NCBI RefSeq assembly: GCF_037975245.1
Contig: NC_092562.1
Location: 24,169,554-24,233,553 of the forward strand
Length of the DNA: 64,000 bases
From: Apostichopus japonicus
Taxonomy: Eukaryota; Echinodermata; Holothuroidea; Aspidochirotida; Stichopodidae
Direction of reading: 5' to 3'
Below, piece after piece: positions 11,662 through 25,900 of this stretch. The first letter of the stretch is position 1. Every line of letters starts with the position of its first letter. Below the pieces are notes generated by a model. The model searched no databases and had not been told where the DNA came from. It was given only the letters and a program-made list of their open reading frames with translations. The position numbers were made by a program, and so were the translations under genes.

Positions 11662-14600
11662 CTGTTGAATAAAAGAAAGTACCATTTAGTTTGCTAATAA
11701 TTTAGTTACACCTGAATCTTCCGAACTGGCTAGACAGTTTAATGTTCTTATATAAAAGTATTTTGAAGCTCACAAAATTGACAGAAATCAATGAGAATTT
11801 GAATAAAAATTTTTGATTTATTCAGAATGTTCTTCACTCAGTCCAGATGATGAATCACAAAATTAATTTATTATTCAGTAAATCATGATTTCATAATTAA
11901 AAGCTTATGATATGGCATGAAAAAAATGGGGATTGGAAAAAAAGCAAATTAGGGCTTGCTATTGTGATACTAAAAAGTTATGATCGAAAAGAGTATTACT
12001 TGCTTTGTGGGAATCAAGTGATATGCCACCATTTATTCAGACATTATCAACCAATGGACATACAGCTAAAGGCTAAGACTGCTATGGACAACATCACACC
12101 CTCACCCTAACATACAGAGGAGAAAGACAGATGACGTATAGCGTTCACTGACACTGGTCAGTAGAATGCAGAAGAAATACTATCAATGTTAGAAAGGAAA
12201 CAATTATCCTACACTCAGCTGGACAGATAGTTAGAGGAATCTTTTATATGACTGTGGTCATACATACATAGAACAAACTAACTCTTGTGTAGTCTCCAAC
12301 AAACCATAACAGGGGTATGATTGTATCCAAGTTCTTTTTGTTGTCTTTAACAATTTGTTATGAACTTTTTTAAACATGAATGAAAAGAACCTTTCAAAAA
12401 CCTGATTTAAAAAAAATTGTGTGTAGAATGTTAAACCAAACTGAGAGGAATCTATAGAAAAGGAAATAATAGTTGTACATTCACTTAAGGTTTTTGGAAA
12501 AATATAGAACAAGTTAGCACGCAAGATCATACAGTATCATCTGATGAAAGGAAGGCAGGAATCCAAACATGTCCAAAAATAAATATATAAATAAATAACA
12601 TGGTAAAGGAAATAATAGTCGTTACTTCACTTTAAGGTTTGTGGAATAAAATAGATAAAAGCGAACAGCAAGGTCATACATATCATCTGATGAAAGGAAA
12701 ACAGAAAACCAAGCATGTCCAAAAATAAATAAATAAATAAAATAACACGGTAAAGGAAATAATAGTCATAACTTTACTTAAGGTTCGTGGAATAATATAG
12801 ATAGAGTGAACCGGGAAAGTCATACAAATCATCTGATGAAAGTTGAGCAGGGCGGGGGGGAAACAAAAATAACACCGTAAAGGAAACCCTGTTCAAATAT
12901 AAACAGAAGGAAGTGTGAAACATCAACAAGATGTGAACGAGAGTTCATATTATTGAATAAAGGGAAAGAGGCAAAGGAGTATAGCATGTCAATGTGTCAA
13001 CCTTACCCCATATTATCATCTTTCACATTCATTTCGGAGAGAATTAAAAATTTGCAGGAGGACCACATTTCCACTAGTGAACATCAGCAAGCCCCATTTT
13101 CCTTGACCTTTCCTCTGTCCCCCCCACCCCGGACCACCCCGGACCACCCCACCACCTTGTTTCCAATCACAATCTTTGCTGTCTCCACCCATCCGCAAGA
13201 TCACCTATCCATATCCTACCTGACACAAGCACACCACAAAGTTGAATATGTTCAATTCTTCTGTTTTTGTCCAAGCCTCAGTCTGCAGATACTGGAACAA
13301 GACCGAAAAGAGCAGACCTTTTCCAATTCTTGACGGATGTGACTCTTTGAGCAGTGGCAAACTCTGTACGACCTATAGCAATAATATCAGAGGAAAATCA
13401 AACCAGTGGAATGGTTATAGAATATATTAAAGGAGTGTTAGCTCAGTGTTAGCTCAGTGGTTTTAAGCCGGTGCCTTTCAATCATAAGGTCCCCGGTTCG
13501 AGTCACTCCCAAATTAATATGTATGTCGTCCAGTAACAGAGTTGTTGACAATTAACAATTCATAATCATGGACGTTAAATATGGATGTAAGAGACTGACT
13601 TCGGTCAGCTTGCGGCTTTGATAAGCCAATGAGGCTTCTTCGCGAGTTCCTGCTTGCAGGAGGATCTAAAATACATACATACATGTATACATACATAAAA
13701 AGAAAGCCAGAAGGCTTAGTCATTTCTTTCCTAATACGTTCATACAAGCAATCACCAGATTGAAATAGCAATGGAGGAAAATGCTTCCCCAACAAATGCA
13801 GGCACACCCACATATGTCATCTGCATAGAATAGATTCCCTTCTGCCTCTGGCACTGAATTAAAAATGAATATAAAGATAATCAAGGGGAAAGTTGTGTAC
13901 CTAATTGTGAGGTAGAAAAAGATGGTGCCCGTTGTATTTAAAGTTTTAGATGGCCACCAGTTCAAACATATCAGCATTTCTACCATAGTGTTTACTTCCA
14001 GTATGCCGGTTTGTGTCTATTAAATACAGGATATGACACTCAATGTTGTTTTCAACCGATATTCAGGTAATAAGTACTAGTAAATGTTTATTTAATAATT
14101 GTTGAGAAAACAAGCAATGCAGTTGTTTTTATTCAAACCACCTCCGCTAGAAATATAGCAATCAATTCAATGCTCGTAATGAAGTGAGCAACTTTATCAT
14201 ATTTAAAGATCTATTAAAAGTGTTCCATATGAAATGTACAGCCGGGGGGGGTGGCTATCATTTCAATGGTTGTATGAGAGCTCTAGATATAATGGACAAT
14301 GACGTGAGCAACTTTCTCATATATTAAAGCTGTTCCATATTAAAGGCAGGGGGTGGCAATCATTTCAATACTCGTATGAGAGCTGTAGGTATAATGGACA
14401 ATGTAGTGAGCAACTTTCTCATACATATTAATACTTTGAAATCATTTCAAAAAAAGCAAGGCAACTACAATCTGTACCAGAGGTATCATGGAACCAAGTG
14501 TCTGGTAGGTTGTGGGTTCAAGCCCTGGACAACTAAATTACAAAATTTTGGGTGTTTTGGTTTTGCATGCAGGAGAGCTATTCCCACCTGAGATGTTCTT

Positions 14601-16927
14601 CCACTTGTAGCCAAGTCTCAAAGGAACTAAAAATGTTAATTGGTTAATAATAATAATAATAAAAATTATTATTATTATTATTAAAATTATTATTAATGTC
14701 GTAAGTTATTTTAATTACGAATATTCAGTGGTCCATAGTCACATCCACCCAGTCCTGTCACGACATAAGGACAGCTTTTATGAGAGTGGCATTTACATAC
14801 TTGATGACCCATGACTGTTTTTTTTTTTTTAAGTCTTGACCATTATTAAAGAGCACACCAGGTGATGCTTAAACTCAATCCTGATTGCTCAATACCCTGG
14901 AGGCTGCTAAATCTTAGTTTACCTCACATAACGTTTTCACAGCTTCCTGGTTCTGAGTCACGTGAAGAAGAGCTCTCTGTAATGTAGCTTCTGGTTTTTG
15001 TAAGATAAGAAAACCAACTTGAACAGCGAGCTAAAAGAAAGTCAGAAAATATTTACCTGTTTCATATGTGGTATTGAGAAGTGAAACAAAAAAAACATTT
15101 TTTGGAAATAATTACACTTTTTTTTTCTAGCAATATACAGGCAACAAATACAGGAAAGTATCTCATTTTGAGTATTTCACAAAAATTATGATATATATCT
15201 GTCTCCATTCAAATCATCTACTCTCCCTTAGATACCATCAACATGATTAAAGGTACATTAAAGGTCACATGAGGTCAATACATCAGAATAATACAAAGCC
15301 ACCACTAAGAAAAACAACTACTTCATATCACAAAATTGTCCACTCAATTAAATCTCCCACCCTTATTCACTGTAATTTCCAAATGTTTCTCTAATAAGCA
15401 AAACCAAAACTGAGGTTGCACGACTCTCTTTATGCCAGCGTATCGCCTGTTGTTCACATAGTAGTTTTTCACCTGCAAATGTTAAATTGGCCAAGTAACT
15501 AACCTGAGAATTGTTAGAATTTGTAAGTCTGTTGAATGTCTGGTTCAAGCTGAGATCCCAGTCATCCAATGGTAATATCATATACTGTAGAGGTCACACC
15601 TCTCAGCTGAACACCAAAGCCATTCATGAATATGCAGGAACATGGGAAGAGGCAATTGACTCATACACCTCAAAGATAGCTGAAATAAACATTTAAAAAA
15701 TAAATTAAAAGATAACAGTGTCTGAAAGAGGAGCTTCAAAGTTTCTGAGAAGAGATCCATGTTGTCACTAATTAATGGAGGAAGTCAACAACCCAGGCGT
15801 TAACAGTAAATGAGGAACTAAGGGAATCAAAAACTTCAAAGTTTCTGAGAAGGGATGTTGTCACTAATTAATGGAGGAAGTCAACAAACCAGGAATTAAC
15901 AGTAAATAAGGAACTAAAAGAACAAAATTGCACAATATGGTATTTCCCGAGTTACATTGTAAAATTGCTCAAAATATTTACATTTTCAATGTCCATTTTA
16001 TGATCGTTACAGAAGCGTGTCTGTCGGTCACATGTGGGAGAGTGAGGGAGTGTTTCAGCAGCCGGGGAGATTAACCATTGAGTTTGAAACCGTTAATAAA
16101 CCGGAATACACAGTTCAGAAAAGAAAGAGCTCTGTGCTTCTTTTTTTCTTTTCTCTTTTATTTATTTCTTCATTTTTTAATGTTTTTTAATGCACAGGTC
16201 AGAATCTTTAGTGAGTTTCTTTGGTTGTTGTCAATTTACTTTTATAATCTGGACAGAAAATTACAAAAACAATCTAAACCCAAGGTGTGAAATATTCCAG
16301 TCTCTTTCCACTGGTTTTATCCATTTTTGTTCCTTCACCTTAAAATTCTAAAACTATTTTTTTCTCTTCAAGTTAAAGGTTTGCAGCAAGCTTACAATAG
16401 CAATTGTGTACCTTGCTCTGAACATAAATATGAATTTTCTTTGCCGCACCAAATTGAAGCCGTTTTGTACATTCTATTATGAAACATGACCAAAAACGAT
16501 ACAAAACTTGACTGCCTTTTAAGTCAACAGTTTGGGTTTAACTACCATGGAGTAGATAATCACACTCTCATTATGATTGCTAATTCATGAAACCAGTATT
16601 TTGCATATAAATTAGTCTCTGACTGTATCATAAACCCTACGTAGATTTACTCAATTTTTTAGGTTCCGAGTAGTCAAAAGTTCTAGGAACTCCCCCTATT
16701 TTAATTTCTTCCCATTTTAAAGTTATTTAGTGAGTCATTTGATTGATGATGACCCTGAGTCTTTCCTCAACACTTTAATACCCTGGAGACTGTAGTAGGA
16801 GCCAAGAGTGATATAAATAAAAGTCTATATATTTCAAATAATTTGAACTATTTAAGTACTCCAATATCCCAAGTTAAACTGTTCAACTATTACTCTGTCC
16901 ATCAAAACTTGCTCTCATGATTCTCCA

Positions 16928-16977
<50 letters not shown>

Positions 16978-19900
16978 ATATCACTGACAATCATTATCAA
17001 ACTATTAAACTCAAAACAGTACTTGACATGATTGAGGCCTATAGAACCTAAATATGGGAAGTCCTTATAGGACATACTTAGAAAAGCAGCCGACTTCACA
17101 GGAAGTGGAAGGTATTCCAAGGGAGAGGATATTTACACAGTAATATTATTTGCAACAATGCATATATGGCAGGCAGGCATACTGTACATACTAAGGTCCT
17201 ATTGACCTCACAGGGGGATACCAGTTAGTATAGTGTATTAACTATAAAGTTTAATATCTGACAGTGTTGGTATATATGTACTGACGTAGTGTCAATACTT
17301 TTATTCATTATTTAACAATTATCACAAAGTAACAATAGATCTGTGAAGTGACTATACTGCACACGGGTGAATTCCCAAAGAAGTTACTGAATTGGAATTT
17401 TATTGTTAGGAAAGTTTTATATGTAGGTACAGTAGTTTGTAGGGAAAGTTCAATTTATCTTGATTCAAGACCTGGTATTAAGAGACGAATGTGCAAAATA
17501 AATTGCACCTTTTTTTTCATCTAGCAATTTACAGGATACATAAAAAGTGAAAGCTTCACTAATTACTGTGTCCTGCACAACCTATTTTATAATCTGTTTT
17601 TGCCTCTTTAAATATTGAATGTCCTTGGCACTACTGTATATACTGTGCATAAAACACTTTATATGGTAATTTTCTTTGAAATACACTGTCGCCTATGTTC
17701 AGTCAAAGTAAACCACTGTACAGCATATATAATATATTTCATAATATTGTTTAGGACATATATAATATCTTATAATGCTGGACTCTGTGTAACCTTTGTA
17801 CTGCATAGTGAGTACACAGACTTCAGGTCAGTTTATTTTACACTTTACCAGTAAGACTGTCAAGTGTGCATAGTTAACATGCAACAAAGCAATCGGTCTG
17901 GTAAATATTTAACAGTAGGAATCATACCTCCAATAAGAACCAATCCCAAATCTAATATTACCATTTTCCCAGAATCCTTCAGGATATGACTAACCACATG
18001 GGAAGAATTTCCCTGGCTGAAGCAAAGATAAGGGACCTTCTTTTAATACAATAATAAAATGCAGTTACTCAGTGAAGTTCAATTGGTCTCTGATTCATAC
18101 ACTGAACTTACAGGAATGTATATTAGATTATGTGCACCATAACATTTATTACACAGGCAGATAAATTACAACAACCCTAATTAATTTTTGAGTTATTGAC
18201 TTTGCAATACACAGATACAAGTCTAGATGTCTACAAATAACAGAGTAGGCCCTATTAACTTGTTACCCATGTGCACCATTATCCCCCCATCATCCCCACC
18301 CTCCCCCATTCACACCACCACCCTCCCCCTGCTTCTGCTACAGGTAGAAAAACTCACTCCTGCAGTGTTATAACGCTCTGTATCAAAATGTGCATTACTA
18401 AACCCATAGTTTATTTCTCAGAATAAATCGACTAAATCACGTGGAATTTCAACGAAATGAATCCCGGATAGGTCAGGATTCCAAACATTTAATCGTCACT
18501 CATCCTCAATTTCTAAATTAAAGCACTTTCCATGTTTGGAACGACTGGTTCTTGTTGAAATTGATAGCCCATTAAAATCAGGTGAGATAATTCATTTGCA
18601 TCATAATTATCCAGGTATATATATGAACTTTTTCAGTAAAAAGCAGGTACTGACTGTAATGTTATGTTATTATGTTTTGATTCAATGCTGTAGAAGTATC
18701 ATAGATATTAAGAGCAGTAAAGATAACTTCCTGATGGGATACAAAAATAAGTTTCCTCCTGGGAAAGGAGGAAATCGAGACTGCCTTTGGAAAGAGGGAA
18801 CAACCCTTTCAGAAAAAATCAATTGGAATTCATCTCGTTTGTAACCTTTGACATTTATAACCACATTTCATTGTTCCTTGTGTGATCCTGGTGAACTAAG
18901 GTAACAATGATTGTGCTTTCAGATTCAAATTATTTTCTCTCTTTTTACACAGTGGAGAGTGGTATCTCCAGCTTATGAGACTATGAAAGTGAAACAAAGA
19001 GTTCTTCTAAAAGTAACTAACAACTAATTCACTTGAGTTCCACTTCCTGTATATAGGTGACATACTGTTTGTACATCTGGAGCAAGAAAAACATTGGACC
19101 ATATATTTTCCCTTTGTTTTTTTTATACTATGGTTTGCTTAATGCTGCTGTCTGACTCAAATTTGATGAAAATTTCAACGCTATAGTCGGTGGTAAAATC
19201 CAATGACAAAGTTGACTCAAAAGCTTCTTTAGTTGAAGTGTCATTTCAAGTAGTAATTACAGCAAAAATGATCAAACTTGCTGTTCCCGGTCGACTTAAT
19301 GCTGAGGATTGAATCAAATTCATTAACAAAATACTCTCAATTCTCAAAGAAATGTCTAAGTTTGGTTAGTTGGAATCCTATTTTAATAAATAGTCATATG
19401 TTTGGAAGAATATTCAAATAGCTTTAGAGTAGCAAGTTAAAATTTGACTCAAACAGCAAAGTTTACTTTTGCAGTGTGGAGGGGGAGGGGTGGGTGGAGG
19501 GGACGGGTTGAGGGGAAGGGCTGAAGGGAATGGAGAATCATGGTAATTTGTATGGGTACTTATGGAGATGTATGCGGGTGCTGTTATTACTTACTTTCAG
19601 TAACCTTGGAAGAGCTTTTAACATCGACTGACCCCTGTGGAGAACCACTTCCAGAAGAGTCAGCAACATTCTATGAAGCAGAGAAGAATGGATCAAAACA
19701 AACAATAACGAAGAGAGATGCGGAGAAACGGAAATACTGCCGACATTTGATACAGCTGCACTTCCTAATTTCACTTTCAAAAGCATATCACTTTTACCTA
19801 TGTAGAGTTGGTAGTATGGAATGAGTCAGACCAAAGTCTGTACCACTCGACCACAGTGATTCTGCTGGTGTGTGAATGCGTATTAACCGGCCTTGCACTG

Positions 19901-22900
19901 GCTCTGTGTCACAAGATCCGGGGTTTCGATTCCTACCTTCGCCTGATGAGTCCCAATACGACGAAACTGGTGGTGATGTGGAATTTTTCTGGTGTGTCGA
20001 TCTGTATTTATATATATCTGTCATATGTACCACTTGCTACACATTCGTTTCTTAATTACGGCTTGGCTTGTAAAAAGTGTTAATTCTGTGTAAATTGTCA
20101 GATTCAAAGCACCAGGGGTGTACTCTGTACAATCATAACACTTGGGTAATTTACGCCCTCATTGACAGTATATACAAAGCCAGTTTATACGCATTAACAC
20201 ACCAGTAGAATCACTGTGGTCTAGTGGTACTGACTTCGGTCTGTGACACAAGATCCGGGGGTTCAATTCCTACCTACGCCTGATGAGTCCCAAAAGGATG
20301 AAACCGCTCGCAAAGTGGAATTTTTCTGGTGTGTTGATCTTTATTTATTTACTATATATGTCCACCGGACATACAGCACTCTGTGCCAAGATAGACGCCA
20401 CCCGACCAAATATAAATCTATATATAAATTTATATTTTTCCAGCAGTATCAGTAACAAAGATTTTGAAATCATTGATATATTGGAAACGTAAAGGTGCTT
20501 AAAAATAATAACTTGATCTTTCTGTAAATTCATATAAACTTTCAACAATTACGTTCAATTACATTTCAACATTTTGCTTGCTCAAAAGACAAACTGATCA
20601 TTTCATAACATCTCATGAAAACTACATTTTGCAGCAAAAAGTTGAATAAATTGCAGCAAACTTGTAGAAAAATATTTGAACATTTTAACAGCACCCTTAT
20701 TTTTACCAATGTTGGTGAAGATAATTACAGAGTAAAAGTAAGTGGGCCTGACTTTTTGATCCTAGCAGGATCTTCTTCAGAAGCTGAATGACAAGTAACA
20801 GAAACTACAAGGGAAAAAATACAAGCATAGCATACAGATAGGTAAATGAGCAGGGTGACACAAAATAGATTGATATAAGAGGATTAGTTGACAAATAGTG
20901 GAGAGAACAAAGAAACCAACAGGGGGGAGAAAAGAGGTAGGAGATAAACTGTAGGACAAAGAGAAGATTAAGGGGAGAGGGTAGGGAATAAACTACAGAA
21001 GGACAAAGACAGGAAAGTGTGGAGAAAAGAGATGGCAGAGAGCTATGAGAAGAGGGGTAAACAGAGGGAGAACAAGGGGGGGGGGTGGAAGCAAAAGAAA
21101 GGTTAGTCATGTCTTTCCTGAATGTTGAGCCCATGAGGTTGAATGGTGCTAAGGCGTTGCATCCACAGCCTCTCTCTGCTGATAAGTACTAATGTACTGT
21201 AAGTCAGGGCGGCTACCTAAGGATTCAACCCCCTGTAGGGACATGTCAATAATGGTATGGTCGGGAGATAATAATTACAGATTATAAAAGAACAATATTT
21301 CTGCTAAACTTTAGGCTTCTCTTTTTTGATCAAACCTGTTATGAAAATGATATTATTTTGCTTCACTGGTTTGGTTTGCATGAAACAGTAAATACTTAAA
21401 TTAACGTAAATGTAAACTAATGGAGCAGTGTTCAGTGTTATACATTTCATGGAGCATTTTTTTTTTACTTAAAACATCGGAACAATGTACTCCTATTAAA
21501 GGATTGGTTCAGTTGTCACACATGTTTATGTTATATGAAAGAGGACAATAAAAGAAACACAATGGTGAAAAACTGTTCAAATATCTTTTTCGGTTAAAGA
21601 GATATTCAAGTGTAAAGTTTTATCAGATTGTGTAGAAACTGCTGAAATCTGACTAGCTGTGATGTCACATCCTCACATTCCTGAAAAGTCTTTGTTTTTT
21701 CTCTCTAAATATTTTGTGAGATTTCATGACTTTCAACCAAAAGATATGTCAGGAGATCTCATATTTGTCAATGGAAGTATTTGAGATTAAACATCTGAAG
21801 AATTTTTGATTATATTATTTTCAAATGTGTTAAAAGTTGTAAAACATCGGAACAATGTACTCCTATTAAAGGATTGGTTCAGTTGTCACACATGTTTATG
21901 TTATATGAAAGAGGACAATAAAAGAAACACAATGGTGAAAAACTGTTCAAATATCTTTTTCGGTTAAAGAGATATTCAAGTGTAAAGTTTTATCAGATTG
22001 TGTAGAAACTGCTGAAATCTGACTAGCTGTGATGTCACATCCTCACATTCCTGAAAAGTCTTTGTTTTTTCTCTCTAAATATTTTGTGAGATTTCATGAC
22101 TTTCAACCAAAAGATATGTCAGGAGATCTCATATTTGTCAATGGAAGTATTTGAGATTAAACATCTGAAGAATTTTTGATTATATTATTTTCAAATGTGT
22201 TAAAAGTTGTAAAACATCGGAACAATGTACTCCTATTAAAGGATTGGTTCAGTTGTCACACATGTTTATGTTATATGAAAGAGGACAATAAAAGAAACAC
22301 AATGGTGAAAAACTGTTCAAATATCTTTTTCGGTTAAAGAGATATTCAAGTGTAAAGTTTTATCAGATTGTGTAGAAACTGCTGAAATATGACTAGCTGT
22401 GATGTCACATCCTCACATTCCTGAAAAGTCTTTGTTTTTTCTTTCTAAATATTTTGTGAGATTTCATGACTTTCAACCAAAAGATATGTCAGGAGATCTC
22501 ATATTTGTCAATGGAAGTATTTGAGATTAAACATCTGAAGAATTTTTGATTATATTATTTTCAAATGTGTTAAAAGTTGTAAATAATTTTTAAAGAAATA
22601 TATTCACAAATGTTAAGGAAGTAAGGATGTGACGTCACACCCTCACAGTAAGTCTTTCTACACCAGTCGTTTTCAAAGAAATTTTTATATCTTCAAAGTG
22701 TCATATCTCCTTAACAGAGCATGCTATCATGGTAGTTTCTTCACTGTTCTTTTTGTTTTTTTGTGCTCTTTCATACAAAATAGACATGTCAAACACCTGA
22801 ACCAATCCTTTAATTTAAGAAAACATCACTAGAAATTTGGAGAACAAAAAAAAATTACAAGGCATTGTCCTTGAAGTGAACTTTGTACCTGCAATTCAGA

Positions 22901-25900
22901 AATAGATCTTCATTCCTCTCCAAGAAGAGTAACCACTTGGGATCTTCACTGATCTCCAAGAGATGATCTGAGGAGGATGAGGAGGATTAAATGTAAGTTG
23001 AAGATTACTGTATGGAACATGTATCCCCCTCCTGGAACTTATTTATTACAGCAAATATATTACAAATGAAGGAATAGCACAATGCAGGTAGTATCAACAT
23101 CTACAGGACTACAGAAGATTAAAGAACTTAACCTTCAAGTGTTATTTTGAAGCGTACTGGTACTGCACCATACCAGTTCATTTAAGTAAGTAATATGGTT
23201 ATGCAAGTTGTACTGTAGATACCTGTATGGAACATCCTGGAACTTATTTATTACAGCAAATATATTACAAATGAAGGAATAGCTCAATGTAGATAGTATC
23301 AATTGATATGTACAAGACCACAGAAGATTAAAGAACTGAACCTTCAAGTGTTATTTTGAAGCGTACCGGTACTGCGCAATGCCAGTTTATGTTAGTAAGT
23401 AATATGATTTACCTGGGCCTAAGATTTGCATGAAAATGTTTTATATCAGTTTGCACATCACACATTTTCACTATACAGGTATTCCAATGCAGTTGAGTTC
23501 TGTGTTTATATTTCACATGTGTCTTGCTCTCTGTATGGGTCTCCGTACCAGAACAGAGATAACTGATCAAGCTGGAAAGTTACCCTCAACGCTAGTCCAG
23601 TGTTGGTTACTTATTTCCTATTTGATCGACATCACCCTCTTACATACAGTTATTCCAGATAAACAGATTTCGCTTTATCTGGCCATGTAAAGCCAGATAT
23701 AACTGGATATGTACTCAATCCAGACTAATGCAGATAAATATTGATCTGGCCATATAAAGCCAGATATAACTGGATAAACAGTCAATCCAGATATGCAGAT
23801 AAAGTTCTATCTGCATGGCCCAGGTATGGATGCCATCAAATTTAACCAGATAAAATTGTATATGGGCCATACAAAACTTCATTTTATATCAAGTTATATC
23901 TGCCCAATTTTTTATCTGATCCAGGTAATGTATGTAAATAATGTATTATTTATATATTGCTGTGCAAGGTCTACGTACATTGATATAAGGCTTGTGGTTT
24001 CTATTTCACAGTATTTGCTGTAATCATCCCATGACAAAGACATTGATAACTAAAATTGACCTTTCAAGGAACTACCTGCTACCATATCAAATTGCACAGG
24101 GAATTTAAGGAAGAGCTTTCTGTGATATTAAGTTTCTTTTCCAGCATGCAAAGTACTATAGTTGTAGTACTTTATACTGTAGTGTGAATTAATGCCAGTT
24201 TTTCTTTTGTGAAGCAACTGGCCAAATGAGAGGTCAAATGGGGTTGTAAATACTGTACCTCAAATATGAAATTTGCTATTATGTTTATGACAAATGACTC
24301 TGTATTTGGTTAGGAATTGTGTGGGTTCCCAATTTGTTGCACTTGAGGTCTCATATAAAAGCTGGACATCAGGAAGTTAAATGTACGTGGTTAGAGAAGT
24401 ACCGTACTTAAGTGTTAATTTACCGTCGCATATACAGTAGGCCTACTCTGTATGTATGCAACCATGAGTCGGACTGAAAAACATGAAATGGTTGAAATCA
24501 ACGTTCTTTTGGGACACAATTTTTAGCAACTATTTTCTGAGATTGGTAGGCCATTAAAGCAAAAACAAATTCACATCTATTCATTGTTTGGCCAGACCTG
24601 ATTGCCAATGGTGACTCAGGTCTCCATCAAGTACTGCTGATCACATCTAGAATCAGTGGTCATTCCAGTACAGCTCTCATAGAAATGGCAACTTTTTTTT
24701 AAAAGACAGAAATATTTTACAAAGCTGACGGATAGATAGATCTACAAATCACACCATCCCAAATTATTCCCAATAAACACCCAAAAACCAAACGTTTAGT
24801 GATTCCAATAGCCAAACATATTTTCATATTGTGGTAAACTAAATGTTAATATTTGTGAACTTTTGCATGCATACCAATGATCGAGGGATTATATCTATTG
24901 ACTAATGCAGCAACATACAGTATATCCGAAGGTACCAGGAATCGGCAATGTTGTTGATGTGACAGAGTATAAAAACAAATGCATGAATGAATAATAATGA
25001 AATTTTATGATCTCATCTAAGATGTACTGTATCTATACACTTGCATTGTATTATCCAAGTTCATTGTTGAGATACCATGTTTACAAGCTGTTTTTGACAA
25101 TTTTCCATTAAGCTCCAGCCACCATGATTATTAATGAGTTAAAAATCATTGGTGAAACAACATACATGAATATACTATGCCCACTCATTCATATTCATGA
25201 GATGGGAACCAGAAACAATAGCACACATCTACTCATGGTAGGTCATCTACCTACAAAGGATGTTTGTGGAGGTATCGTGTTTAAAAGCTGTTTTTGAAGA
25301 TTTTTAATTAAGCCCCAGTCACTCATTACTATTAATGAGGTAAAATTTGTTGTTGAAAAGAGCACACATACTTACTATGCAATTACATGACAATACCAAG
25401 TATGAACTAAATCAGACATACATGTACAGTACGGTTGAAGATATACTGACATTTTCAGACTTTAACATGAATCCCCACCCACTCATTAATAAGCAGGATA
25501 GCCCCACCCATACAAGGGGGAATCACCTACTGACCCTGACCAATATATACACCAAGTATGACATCAATCACATATTTCTTTTTTGAGATACCGTGTTTAC
25601 CAGCTAAGGCGTCACACGCAAACACAAATACACACACCCACACAAACACACACTGACTTGACTGCATAGGTTCTGATGGATGCAAAGCATTGGAACAGAA
25701 AAAAACCATGACCTATACAGAATTTACATAGTCTCATCATATTTGCAATATACAGTAGGGTTGGTTGACATAAAATTCAATATGATGCAAACGAAATGCA
25801 GTATTCACCCTCATATCCTTCTAATCTTTCATCTACCATATGGTAGAGATGTCCAGATAACTTCTCTTCATTTCTTGTCCGGCTTGGATTCTCTCTGCCT

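Noticed and set aside
11261-11668. Plus-strand 135-codon frame
   Set aside because: It is the antisense shadow of the splice-bounded minus-strand exon at 11325-11661.
13445-13509. Functional tRNA gene
   Set aside because: The tRNA-like head has pairing stems, but it continues into a SINE body and simple-repeat tail and carries a duplicated A-box stretch.
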